A DNA stretch of 42,650 nucleotides from Desulfocapsa sp. Its GTDB lineage: Bacteria; Desulfobacterota; Desulfobulbia; Desulfobulbales; Desulfocapsaceae. This document shows positions 21,514-29,908 of the stretch, piece by piece (the first letter of the stretch is position 1; every line of letters begins with the position of its first letter). The notes under the pieces are model-generated. The model ran no database searches. It was not told the DNA's origin and was given only the letters and a program-made list of their open reading frames with translations. The stretch is taken from assembly GCA_030145625.1 (NCBI GenBank), contig JAQYVF010000037.1, positions 1 to 42,650 on the forward strand, read 5' to 3'. The position numbers and the translations under genes were made by a program.

Positions 21514-22888
21514 GTTCTTTCCTTACTGTTGTGGCCGGGGAGAGAAAGCGGGCAATGCGGTCACGCATCTCCTCTGCCTGAATGATCTCATCTATTAATC
21601 CCGATTCGAGCAGTTTGCGCGGTTCAGCTGCTGCCTCTTCCATGGCCCTGCGGTTTTCCCGATCTTTACTCTGCCTGCTGCGGTTACCCAGCTTTGCGGC
21701 AACGTTCTTCCCGTAGATGGAGATAACGGCTCCGGGTAGGGCCAGGAATTCTTCAGGCCCCATGCCGGGTCCTGCCATGGCATAGACACCGGCCGTGTAA
21801 TTGCGGCGCAGGGTTATGGAGAGCTTTCGGCTGGTGGCGCGGCCAATGGCCTTGAACAGTTCTGCCCCGTGCCGGATCATTCCTGCCTGTTCTGAAGCTG
21901 TACCCACCATGAATCCGGGGATATCTGCAAGAAAGACCAGGGGCAGGGAAAAATTGTCGCAAAGGGTGATGAAGCGGCTCATCTTCCAGCAGGTATCAGG
22001 GAGGAGGATACCGCTGTGGACCTTGGAATTACTGGCGACAAGGCCAAAGCTGCGTCCTTCAATTCTCGCAAGCCCTGTCACGATTTCTCCTGCGTATTCT
22101 TTTTTGATTTCCAGAAAGGAGTCCCGGTCCAGGAGCTTGTTTAAGAGGGGATGGATGTCAAAAGGAATAGCTGCACCTTTCGGCAGTAGTGAGGCAATGG
22201 ACTTTCCATCTTTTTGTGCAGGGACAGGGGCATGCTCCGGGAGTGGGGCTCCGGCCCGGGAGGGAAAATGGCCCAGGTAGTGGCGGACCCAACCCATGGC
22301 AGCCTGTTCATCTTTTGCCACCTTATCCACGGCCCCGGATATCCTGGCGTGCATCTCAGGGCTTCCCAGGCTGAGGTAGTCCACGGGATGGCCCAGCATG
22401 TCTTCCACCACGTCTGGCCTGCCGATACTCATCCCGGCATCTTCCAGCATAACGACGCTGTCGCAGAGGGCCACGGGAAAGGTCATGGAGGCGCCGAGTC
22501 TGGCACAGACCACACAGACCTGGGGGACCAGACCGGAAAGTTGCGCGTGCAGGCTGTACCAGTGGCCGATGCCTTTTCTGTGGGCCAGGAGTTTGGCTGC
22601 ATCCTGGGGAAAAGGGCTTTTACCCAGGTGTTGGTGGGCCATGATGTCAAGGATCATGACAACGGGACGTGGCCTCTCCAGGGCTTGTTCCAGCAAAGCA
22701 AAGTGGTGCTGCAATCCGTCAAAGGGACTGTCCGGCAGGTCCAGGTGGTCCACTGCCGAGATGTAGACCTCTCTGCCATTAATCAGTCCGCTTCCGGTGA
22801 CAAAACCAGTGGCCTGGCCCGTATCAAAGTGGTTGAAACTGTCGGGGTCAACCAGGGTCTCAATGCGCCTCCATACACTTCGTTTCAT
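21503..22888 (-). CDS. Acyl-CoA carboxylase carboxyltransferase subunit (divergent)
   Basis: A 461-residue two-domain crotonase-fold carboxyltransferase like PccB/AccD5, which moves CO2 from carboxybiotin to an acyl-CoA. Seen: RRIETLVDPDSFNHFD, a first oxyanion region CARLGASMTFPVALCD, and the second IPGFMVGTASEQAGMIRHGA with RRNYTAGVYAMAGPG. Compared with PccB (GGAVYSPA, GGAYDVM) both glycine-rich loops are altered, and the Asp in the second loop that governs acyl preference in PccB is Ala. It is shorter than the usual 510-530 residues. ATG 22888 has GTGAG 7 bases upstream; an in-frame TTG at 22936 lacks a ribosome site. Biotin donors AccB/AccC are encoded at the head of the cluster. The substrate is unknown. 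Confidence 0.85.
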   Translation of the reverse strand: MKRSVWRRIETLVDPDSFNHFDTGQATGFVTGSGLINGREVYISAVDHLDLPDSPFDGLQHHFALLEQALERPRPVVMILDIMAHQHLGKSPFPQDAAKLLAHRKGIGHWYSLHAQLSGLVPQVCVVCARLGASMTFPVALCDSVVMLEDAGMSIGRPDVVEDMLGHPVDYLSLGSPEMHARISGAVDKVAKDEQAAMGWVRHYLGHFPSRAGAPLPEHAPVPAQKDGKSIASLLPKGAAIPFDIHPLLNKLLDRDSFLEIKKEYAGEIVTGLARIEGRSFGLVASNSKVHSGILLPDTCWKMSRFITLCDNFSLPLVFLADIPGFMVGTASEQAGMIRHGAELFKAIGRATSRKLSITLRRNYTAGVYAMAGPGMGPEEFLALPGAVISIYGKNVAAKLGNRSRQSKDRENRRAMEEAAAEPRKLLESGLIDEIIQAEEMRDRIARFLSPATTVRKEHDS

Positions 22889-22946
22889 CTCAGTTCTCAC
22901 TCTAGGGTATCTTGAAAAAATAGAATTTTCGTTCAAAATCGAGGCG

Positions 22947-23003
22947 TGAGAAAAATTTTACCGCAGGCATATATTTGATATTCCGAGGATAAAGTTTTTC
23001 TCA
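22947..23003 (-). repeat. Long inverted repeat inside the carboxylase cluster
   Basis: TGAGAAAAATTTTA (22947-22960) and TAAAGTTTTTCTCA (22990-23003) are complementary at 13 of 14 positions over a 29-base loop. It fills the only sizeable gap between the ATPase/GNAT gene and the carboxyltransferase gene. It could be an mRNA processing or stabilising structure, or a partial terminator that sets expression of the two halves of the cluster. Confidence 0.5.
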
Positions 23004-23046
23004 TAACGAAGAGTTTGGGCGAAAAGGCAATTTTGCAAGGTGGCCT

Positions 23047-24525
23047 CTATCCGTTGGGGTCATATTGTTTGATATAGTTTTTCAGTCTCACTGCTGCCGG
23101 GTCATAGAGTTGGATAGCGTCATAATCCAGGGACAGATTGTTGCGATACTGCAGGATCAGACTGTGCTGGCCGCGCAGGCCAAACGGCAGTACCCCGGAA
23201 AAAAAGAATCCCATTTCCTCACAGAGCTCGGCAAGTTGGGCAGCGCCGCTTTTTTCAAGGTTGATGAAGAGGTAGAGGATGTCCACGTGTTCCATGCAGT
23301 ACTTGTGGAGCAGGGTGTGGATTTCGGAAGCCATGGCGGGCGTTGCGGAGAAACAGAGGATGTCAACACTGTTGAAGACTTCCATCTTGCTTGTTTCCAT
23401 GGAGAACTCATTGTCTCCCTCTTCACTGTCCGGAGTTGCCGGCTGGTGGGAGATTGGACAGTTCAGCGGGGCAAAGATCTCCTCAATGATCTCTTTATGT
23501 CTTTTGGGCGGGTAAATGCATCTTGCTTCGTTGTTGTTCAGGCTGGCATAGAAGAGTAAGGCACTCTCTTTCTGGCTGATCCTGCCACCCAGGTCTTTGA
23601 AGTCGACATCTGAGGGAAAGAGTCCTAAGAAAAGGCCTGTGGGGTGTGAACCGGTGTCCATACACTTCTTCTGGGACAGGGTGTGACTGGTTACGGCGCG
23701 GCCATAGATTCCGAAGAGTCCGGACTCGTGACTCTCACTATAGATTTGATTGGCCAGGGCGGAGAAAACACCATGCCTGCGGCAGATGGGTTTGACAAAG
23801 GCCACCCCGATCTCGGCAATGGGGTCTTCGGGGTGATAAAATTTTAAAGCCGTGTGACCCAGAAGTTGTCCTCTTTCATCTTCTGCCACCAGGGAATGGA
23901 GTGTGCCTTCCCTGTTCATACGAATGATCATGTCCGGATAATAGATATAGGGCTCGTAGGTGTAGCCATAGGTCTGCCAGGCGCAGCGTGAAATTTCCAG
24001 GGCATCTGGCTCCCGGAACTCACGAATATGCCAGGGGCCGAAGGGTGCGGGATCGGTTTCCGTTCCTTCCTCTTCGTTGTCAAGGAGGGCATCGATGCGT
24101 TTGTGCGCCAGGTGTTTGATGAGTACGGTTTCCTTGCCCTCCCTGCCCAGGTTGAGGAATTTGACCTCATCAACAGCATGACGGAGCAGATACATGCCCA
24201 GTCCCCGGGTGTCGCCTGTTGTTTCTACTTCCTGTGGATGATACTCATGGGTAAGCTCTGCCTGAAAGGGAATGCCTTTTTCATGGATTACCACTTCAAC
24301 ACTTGCAGGCAGGCCCCGGCAGCTGAGGCTGTAGTGTTCGTTAATATCATTAGAAAGGCCATGGCTGATCACATTACTCACCGACTCTTCAGTGGCCAGG
24401 ACCAGCCGCTCGGCGTCCTTTTTCGGGAGATTGAAGGCCAGGGAGGCTTCTCGGACAAAGGCCAGAACAGTTGTCAGGAAGTTGAGACTGGCGGGTACGG
24501 TGATGCTCAGTTCAATTGCTTTCAT
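23047..24525 (-). CDS. RsbW-like ATPase fused to GNAT acyltransferase
   Basis: A 492-residue fusion. Residues 1-140 are a HATPase_c domain of the anti-sigma kinase type, with N-box ATEESVSNVISHG (Asn51) and GLGMYLLRHAVDEV; the Asp of the G1 box is Glu82 (HEKG), so ATP handling may differ. Residues 162-345 form a GNAT acetyltransferase with the acyl-CoA loop CRRHGVFSAL. Residues about 385-485 resemble a second, degenerate GNAT half (AQLAELCEEMGFFFSGVLP). Such fusions exist in other anaerobes, but I know no established role. It overlaps the MFS gene end by 14 bases, with AAGGAGG inside that gene. Next to acyl-CoA enzymes, it could sense acyl-CoA and control a partner-switch, or acylate lysines; both are inference. 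Confidence 0.82.
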   Translation of the reverse strand: MKAIELSITVPASLNFLTTVLAFVREASLAFNLPKKDAERLVLATEESVSNVISHGLSNDINEHYSLSCRGLPASVEVVIHEKGIPFQAELTHEYHPQEVETTGDTRGLGMYLLRHAVDEVKFLNLGREGKETVLIKHLAHKRIDALLDNEEEGTETDPAPFGPWHIREFREPDALEISRCAWQTYGYTYEPYIYYPDMIIRMNREGTLHSLVAEDERGQLLGHTALKFYHPEDPIAEIGVAFVKPICRRHGVFSALANQIYSESHESGLFGIYGRAVTSHTLSQKKCMDTGSHPTGLFLGLFPSDVDFKDLGGRISQKESALLFYASLNNNEARCIYPPKRHKEIIEEIFAPLNCPISHQPATPDSEEGDNEFSMETSKMEVFNSVDILCFSATPAMASEIHTLLHKYCMEHVDILYLFINLEKSGAAQLAELCEEMGFFFSGVLPFGLRGQHSLILQYRNNLSLDYDAIQLYDPAAVRLKNYIKQYDPNG

Positions 24526-25921
24526 GATCCTCCTTGTTCAAGCACCAGACTCGCCAGCTGAAAAAGAGAGCCAGCAGGGGGAGCAGGGCAGCGGCCAGAT
24601 ATGTTTGTTGAAAAGAACTGATCTCCACAACCTTACTGTTGCTGCCAAGTAACAGGTCAAAGAGGCTGACGCCGATGAGGGATGCCAGGTAAATACTGGT
24701 ACGGAACAAGGCAGATACCGAGGCTACGTTCTTCCTGGATGCCCTGCCCATGACCAGTTTGGTGGCAGGTGCGATGAAAGAACCAAAGGCAAAGCCCATG
24801 CTCATGAGAAAGAGTGCGGTTAAGGCTGTGGAGGTCCGATCCAGGAAAAAGCTGAAGAGAAGGCAGGAAAGAAAACCCCAGCCCATCCCGGACATACAGA
24901 GCAGGGACGGGTTGAAGCGGTCCGCCCTGCGGCCCATATAGAGACTGAGGAGACCGTAGGTACAGGAAAAAAAGAGCATGAGAAGACCGCTTTCCGATGG
25001 AGAGAGCTGGAGTTCTGTTGCCAGATAGAATGGCATGGCAAAGTTGTTGCCACTGAGCACCATCAGGACAGCGGTGTAGGCAAGGGTCATCAGGAGAAAG
25101 GTCTTGTCCCCCAGTGCATCAAGGGGCAGAAGTGGCCAGCGGCTCCTTCTCTCCCAGAGCCAAAGTACAGCAAGGAGTGCCACTCCTGCCAGGGGCATGA
25201 GCCAGTGGGAGGTGGCATCCCAGTTGCCCTGGGTCCCGCTGTTGATGCCGCCGACCAGCAGGAGGAGGCCACTGATCAGCATCAGGGCTCCGGGAAAATC
25301 GAATTTTTCTTCATTTTTCTTTTCCGGCAGTGGATCAGACGGCAGGACCCTGGCGGCCAGCAGGCAGGCAGCTGTGCCGATGGGGATATTGACCAGAAAA
25401 ATATACTGCCAGCCCAGATGACCGCTGATGATGCCGCCCAGAGGGGCGCCGATGATCAGTCCCAGGGAGGAGGCGCTGCCCTGGATGCCGTAAGCTGAAC
25501 CCTGCCTGCTCGCAGGGATGTCCCGTGCGATAAAGGCTGGGCCGCTGACGATGAGCATCGCTGCCCCCAGGCCCTGCAGGCCGCGACCAACAGTGAGCCA
25601 GAAAAGGGAAGGGGCAAAGCCGCAGAGGGTAGAGCTTATGGTGAAAATGAGGTAGCCGCTGAGAAAGATGCGTTTCAGTCCGATCCGGTCGGCGAGTTTT
25701 CCCCAGATCGAGAGGCCTGAGGTGAGGACCAGGAGAAAGGCGAGATTGATGCGGACAACCTCACCGGCAGTCACCCCAAAGTGGCGACTGATCTCAGGCA
25801 GGGAGATGTTGACGATATAGGAGTCCAGGAGACACATGAAAGAGGCCAGACTGACACTGATCACGATCTGGCGTTGAGCAGATGTCAGGGGCGGGCTGTC
25901 AGATGTGTTCCGCTTCATCAT
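24512..25921 (-). CDS. MFS transporter, DHA2 (EmrB/QacA) family
   Basis: A 469-residue proton-driven exporter of the 14-helix DHA2 family. The first helix carries SFMCLLDSYIVNISLP, the conserved family D-motif; loop 2-3 has GKLADRIGLKRIF (motif A); helix 5 has GPAFIARDIP...GSAYGIQGSASSLGLIIGAPLGG (motif C, given here in part). Such pumps export drugs, organic acids or metabolites. It begins 10 bases after accC, without a distinct Shine-Dalgarno, and overlaps the ATPase/GNAT gene downstream. Its position between the biotin proteins and the carboxyltransferase suggests it moves the acid made or used by the cluster. Confidence 0.92.
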   Translation of the reverse strand: MMKRNTSDSPPLTSAQRQIVISVSLASFMCLLDSYIVNISLPEISRHFGVTAGEVVRINLAFLLVLTSGLSIWGKLADRIGLKRIFLSGYLIFTISSTLCGFAPSLFWLTVGRGLQGLGAAMLIVSGPAFIARDIPASRQGSAYGIQGSASSLGLIIGAPLGGIISGHLGWQYIFLVNIPIGTAACLLAARVLPSDPLPEKKNEEKFDFPGALMLISGLLLLVGGINSGTQGNWDATSHWLMPLAGVALLAVLWLWERRSRWPLLPLDALGDKTFLLMTLAYTAVLMVLSGNNFAMPFYLATELQLSPSESGLLMLFFSCTYGLLSLYMGRRADRFNPSLLCMSGMGWGFLSCLLFSFFLDRTSTALTALFLMSMGFAFGSFIAPATKLVMGRASRKNVASVSALFRTSIYLASLIGVSLFDLLLGSNSKVVEISSFQQTYLAAALLPLLALFFSWRVWCLNKEDHESN

Positions 25922-25931
25922 GTTTGCAGTT

Positions 25932-27272
25932 TCATAGCTTCAGCATCTGTTCCAGGTAATGAATATCCATTCCCCCCTCCAGGTAGCCCGGGTCGCTGAG
26001 AATGCGTTGCTGCAGGGGGATATTGGTCTTGATCCCCTCAATTTTCATCTCCTGCAGTGCCGTTTTCATCCTGGCGAGACTCCTATCCCGGTCATGGCCA
26101 TAGGCGATTACCTTGGCAACCAGGGAGTCATACTGGGGAGGAACCAGGCAGTCATTGTCCAGGTAGCTGTCCACACGAATTCCGGGGCCGCCGGGGCTGT
26201 GAAAACGGTTGACCCTGCCCGGGCTCGGGAAAAAAGTATCCGGGTCTTCCGCATTGATACGGCATTCGATGGCATGGCCCTGCTGCTGGATCATAGATTG
26301 ATCCAGGGTGAGGAGAGAGCCGGAAGCAATGAGCAACTGCCAGCGGACAAGGTCTACTCCGGTGACAAATTCGGTGACCGGATGTTCCACCTGCAGACGT
26401 GTGTTCATCTCGATGAAGTGAAATTCGTTGTTCTCATAGAGGAATTCAAATGTTCCTGCACCCCTGTAGCCGATACGGATACAGGCCTCGGCTACAATTG
26501 TACCCATTTCCCGTTTTTGTTCTTCAGGTAAATGCGGTGCCGGTGACTCTTCCACCATTTTCTGATTACGGCGCTGCATGGAACAGTCCCGCTCACCCAG
26601 GTGGATGGCATGCCCCTGTCCGTCGCCGAGAACCTGGTACTCGATGTGACGGGGGTGCTGCAGATACTTTTCCATGTACAGGGTGTCGTCACCAAAGGCC
26701 AGTTTTGCCTCCTTGCGGGTAAGGTTGATTGCTTCCTGCAATTCCTCCGGGCGATAGACGACACGCATGCCGCGGCCACCACCGCCAAGAGCAGCCTTGA
26801 TGATCACAGGATAACCGAGGCGGGCAGCAATGGTTGTGGTCTCTTTTGCGGAGTTCGGCAGAGCCCCGCCTGAATCGGGAATGCAGGGGACACCTGCTTC
26901 TTGCATGGCCTTTTTGGCGGAGATTTTGTCACCCATGAGGCGAATTGTTTCCGCTCGCGGTCCGATAAATGTCAATCCTGCTTCTTCTATCCGGGCGGCG
27001 AAGGCAGCATTTTCCGAGAGGAAACCGTAACCGGGGTGAATGGCCTCTGCTCCGGTGATAGAGGCGGCAGAGAGGAGGGCTGTCATGTTGAGATAGCTTT
27101 TGTCTGCCGGAGAAGGACCGATGCAAACGGTCTGGTCAGCTAAGGCCAGATAGGGTTGGTCACGGTCTGCCTCGGAGTAGACGGCCACCGTGGCAATACC
27201 CAGTTCTTTGCAGGCCCGAAGGATGCGGAGGGCGATCTCTCCCCGGTTGGCAATCAGCACCTTGGAGAGCAT
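25932..27272 (-). CDS. accC: Acetyl/acyl-CoA carboxylase biotin carboxylase subunit
   Basis: ATP-dependent carboxylation of the biotin of AccB. The 446-residue ATP-grasp enzyme opens [20 protein letters not shown] and shows [14 protein letters not shown], the Gly-rich [12 protein letters not shown] loop, [12 protein letters not shown] (with Glu for ATP/Mg) and [14 protein letters not shown]. Its length and lack of a biotinyl domain mark it as a free AccC rather than a propionyl-CoA carboxylase alpha chain. AAGGAG lies inside the end of accB, three codons before, so the pair is coupled. It may serve both fatty-acid synthesis and the carboxyltransferase downstream. No accA or accD is in the window. 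Confidence 0.96.
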   Translation of the reverse strand: MLSKVLIANRGEIALRILRACKELGIATVAVYSEADRDQPYLALADQTVCIGPSPADKSYLNMTALLSAASITGAEAIHPGYGFLSENAAFAARIEEAGLTFIGPRAETIRLMGDKISAKKAMQEAGVPCIPDSGGALPNSAKETTTIAARLGYPVIIKAALGGGGRGMRVVYRPEELQEAINLTRKEAKLAFGDDTLYMEKYLQHPRHIEYQVLGDGQGHAIHLGERDCSMQRRNQKMVEESPAPHLPEEQKREMGTIVAEACIRIGYRGAGTFEFLYENNEFHFIEMNTRLQVEHPVTEFVTGVDLVRWQLLIASGSLLTLDQSMIQQQGHAIECRINAEDPDTFFPSPGRVNRFHSPGGPGIRVDSYLDNDCLVPPQYDSLVAKVIAYGHDRDRSLARMKTALQEMKIEGIKTNIPLQQRILSDPGYLEGGMDIHYLEQMLKL

Positions 27273-27275
27273 GGC

Positions 27276-27698
27276 TTACTCCTTAATGACAAAAAGGGGC
27301 TGTCCGAACTCCACAGCCTGGCCGGAGTTGACGAGGATTTTCTCGATCACTCCGTCTCTGTCCGCCTCCACCATGTTCAACATCTTCATGGCCTCGATGA
27401 TGCAGAGGGGAACACCTTTTTTGACCTGCTGTCCTTCTTCTACAAAGGGCGCTTCTTCTTCGGAAGAGGCACGATAAAAGGAGCCCACCATAGGAGATCG
27501 AAATAGATTTTCCGGATCCTGTTCGCTTTTCTGTATCTTTCGGGGTACACTTTGGGAGGCTGCCACTGGGGGAGGAGGGACCGCACCTTGTGTTGCCCGG
27601 CTGATACGGATAGTTCTGCCCTCTTCGATGATCTCAATTTCCGTCACCGTTGATTCGTCAACTAAGCGGATTAAACGTTCAACAACATCAATATCCAT
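27276..27698 (-). CDS. accB: Biotin carboxyl carrier protein
   Basis: A 140-residue BCCP. The N-terminal helix IDVVERLIRLVDESTVTEI and IRISR are as in housekeeping AccB, followed by a Pro/Ala/Ser linker (VPPPPVAASQSV) and a biotinyl domain PMVGSFYRA...IEAMKMLNMVEA with the biotin-accepting Lys in EAMKM and a thumb-like VPLC region. I chose ATG 27698 (MDIDVV) with AGGG about 10 bases upstream; the open frame continues 26 codons further but has no family-like sequence. It heads the seven-gene minus-strand cluster and has a plausible promoter about 55 bases upstream. Confidence 0.95.
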   Translation of the reverse strand: MDIDVVERLIRLVDESTVTEIEIIEEGRTIRISRATQGAVPPPPVAASQSVPRKIQKSEQDPENLFRSPMVGSFYRASSEEEAPFVEEGQQVKKGVPLCIIEAMKMLNMVEADRDGVIEKILVNSGQAVEFGQPLFVIKE

Positions 27699-27759
27699 GA
27701 CTTTTTTTCCCTGTCTAGTGAATGGCAGATAGGTGTTAAGGCAAGTTGTATTAAAGAAT

Positions 27760-27789
27760 GGTATACTAGACAGCAAACATTGTACAATG
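27760..27789 (-). promoter_or_regulatory. Promoter of accB with an overlapping 12-base palindrome
   Basis: On the minus strand TTGTAC (27782-27787) and TATACC (27760-27765) are 16 bases apart. The -35 box lies within a perfect palindrome CATTGTACAATG (27778-27789), as an operator for a dimeric repressor would be. I do not recognise the palindrome as a known fatty-acid or biotin regulator site. Confidence 0.5.
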
Positions 27790-27887
27790 GACTTTTGTTT
27801 GAGGTCCTCTTTTTTTTGATGAAAAAAAAGCAGGATGGAATATACGTATACAAAACTGGTGCCTCATTCCTCAAAATCATCAAAACT

Positions 27888-27963
27888 TTGGGGTCTTGGG
27901 TGGAATTAAGGTGAGAATAAGCTTGCAGAGATCTCTGATACCTGCTACAACCCCAACTTTTTT
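27888..27963 (+). promoter_or_regulatory. Terminator-like leader element upstream of the DEAD-box gene
   Basis: TTGGGGT (27888-27894) pairs with ACCCCAA (27950-27956), followed by six T residues (27958-27963). The 55-base loop contains a perfect 12-base palindrome CAGAGATCTCTG (27926-27937) and GCAG/CTGC arms. The shape is that of a large terminator or attenuator ahead of the plus-strand helicase gene. The rest of the 27790-28105 gap holds no gene that I can support. Confidence 0.4.
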
Positions 27964-28105
27964 CTCTTCCAGGTTTGTCGCGCTTTAAAAGGGATGTCTT
28001 TTTGTGCAGCAAAGGGGATGTCCCTTCCTGTTGATTTTGTATTTTTCTTCATTGCAAGCGCTATATGGCTCTTTGTTGTGAGTCTCAATTTACCCGGTGA
28101 TCACC

Positions 28106-29839
28106 ATGTCAACCTCCCAAGACTTATCAGACTTTTCCGACCTCTCTTTGCCCCAGCCGCTCATGAAGGCAATCAAAGACCTGGGGTATGAAACACCTTC
28201 TCCTATTCAGGCAAAAATGATTCCCCTGGTTATGGAGGGGCGCGATGTCCTAGGCCAGGCCCAGACCGGTACCGGAAAAACTGCGGCCTTTGCTTTGCCC
28301 CTTATCGCCCGTCTGAATATGAAGCAGCGTCTGGTTCAGAATCTTGTCCTGGCTCCGACCAGGGAGCTGGCCATTCAGGTCGCCGAATCATTCCAGCAAT
28401 ATGCCAAGTATGTGAAGGGATTTCATGTGGTGCCCCTTTTTGGCGGCCAGGATGTGAAGATTCAACTCCGTCTGCTGCAGAAGCCTGTACAGGTGGTGGT
28501 GGGTACTCCGGGCCGGGTTATGGACCATATGCGTCGGGGAACGTTAAAGCTTGAAAACCTGCAGTGTCTGGTCCTTGATGAGGCTGATGAAATGCTGCGC
28601 ATGGGGTTTATTGATGATGTGGAGTGGATACTCTCAAAAACTCCTGAAAGCCGACAAGTAGCACTATTTTCTGCTACCATGCCGTCGACCATCCGTCGTA
28701 TAGCCCGCAAGTATCTAAATAAGCCGGAAGAAATTCAGATTAAGTCCAAAACCGCCACGGCAACCACCGTTCACCAACGCTATTTCTTGACCAACCATCA
28801 TCAGAAAGTAGAGGCGCTGGGCAGGATACTGGAGGCGGAAACCTTTGACGGGGTACTGGTATTTGTGCGCACTAAGGTCGATACCCAGCAGGTTGCTGAA
28901 AAACTTGCCGCCCGTGGTTTCTCAACGGCATTTCTGAATGGCGATATTGTCCAGAGTCAGCGTCTGCGCACGGTTGAGACTTTTAAAAAAGGGAATATTG
29001 ACATCCTGGTGGCAACCGATGTGGCTGCCCGCGGCCTGGATGTGGAGCGGATTAGCCATGTAATTAATTATGATATTCCCTACGATACCGAGGCCTATGT
29101 CCATCGCATCGGACGGACGGGCAGGGCTGGTCGTAAGGGTGAGGCCATTTTGTTTATTACCCCCCGGGAAAGAAGGATGCTCAGCACCATTGAAAGGGGA
29201 ATCAGTAAGAAAATTAAGGAGATGAAACTGCCTTCCACTGCAGTGATCAACGATAAACGCCTGGCTGCCTTTAAGGAACGGATCAGCTCCACCATGACCA
29301 CTCAGGATCTTAGTTTTTTTTCCACCCTGGTGAATGAGTACAGGGACGAAAATGACTTGGATTTTCGAGAGATTGCAGCGGCTCTGGCCTGCATGGTTCA
29401 GGGGGATGCCCCTCTTCTCCTGCCGGACGAGCCAATCAAGGGCTTTAAAAAGAAAGCGACGCAAGCCGTTGGCGTACCCAATGAGAAAATGCGGACCACT
29501 GAGACCCGGTCCGGTATGGAGCGTTATCGGATTGAAATCGGTAAAGATCATGAGGTCAAACCAGCCAACATTGTCGGTGCCATAGCCGGAGAGGCTGATC
29601 TTGATGGATCGTATATAGGTTCCATCTCCATATTTGACGGATATTCCACTGTGGATCTGCCGGAAGGTATGCCGAAGGAGATATTAGACCTTCTTCAGAA
29701 CGTCCAGATTATGGGCCGTTCTTTGCGACCTTCCCTTGTTGGGCCGGGAGAAATGAGAGCTGTGCCCAGAGGGAAAAGATCAAAGAGAGGGGGCAAAGGG
29801 AGAATGGGGAAAAAGCCAATAATACGAAAGCGCAGATAA
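28106..29839 (+). CDS. DEAD-box RNA helicase (DeaD/CsdA type)
   Basis: A 577-residue ATP-dependent RNA helicase. All motifs are present: Q (YETPSPIQAKMIP), I (AQTGTGKT), Ia (PTRELA), Ib (TPGR), II (DEAD), III (SAT), V (ARGLD) and VI (HRIGRTGR). After a linker with a dimerisation-like helical region comes a DbpA-type RNA-binding domain (YRIEIGKDHEVKPANIVGAI) and a very basic tail (RGKRSKRGGKGRMGKK). That layout is the DeaD/CsdA cold-shock and ribosome-assembly type. ATG 28106 is preceded by GGTGATCACC (28096-28105), a perfect palindrome that includes the ribosome site; GTG 28097 is an alternative. It stands alone, downstream of an unusual leader. Confidence 0.94.
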   Translation: MSTSQDLSDFSDLSLPQPLMKAIKDLGYETPSPIQAKMIPLVMEGRDVLGQAQTGTGKTAAFALPLIARLNMKQRLVQNLVLAPTRELAIQVAESFQQYAKYVKGFHVVPLFGGQDVKIQLRLLQKPVQVVVGTPGRVMDHMRRGTLKLENLQCLVLDEADEMLRMGFIDDVEWILSKTPESRQVALFSATMPSTIRRIARKYLNKPEEIQIKSKTATATTVHQRYFLTNHHQKVEALGRILEAETFDGVLVFVRTKVDTQQVAEKLAARGFSTAFLNGDIVQSQRLRTVETFKKGNIDILVATDVAARGLDVERISHVINYDIPYDTEAYVHRIGRTGRAGRKGEAILFITPRERRMLSTIERGISKKIKEMKLPSTAVINDKRLAAFKERISSTMTTQDLSFFSTLVNEYRDENDLDFREIAAALACMVQGDAPLLLPDEPIKGFKKKATQAVGVPNEKMRTTETRSGMERYRIEIGKDHEVKPANIVGAIAGEADLDGSYIGSISIFDGYSTVDLPEGMPKEILDLLQNVQIMGRSLRPSLVGPGEMRAVPRGKRSKRGGKGRMGKKPIIRKRR

Positions 29840-29908
29840 GATGGAGAGGCTAGCAATGGCTTTCTGCTTGCTGCTCATAAGGTGGAGCTGGTCCTGGGGG
29901 GGTAACGA

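Noticed and set aside
22214-22915. 233-codon plus-strand frame opposite the carboxyltransferase
   Set aside because: Shadow of a clear minus-strand gene; no domain or start signal.
27699-27776. 26-residue extension of AccB
   Set aside because: It has no AccB-like sequence and crosses the predicted accB promoter; ATG 27698 matches the family start.
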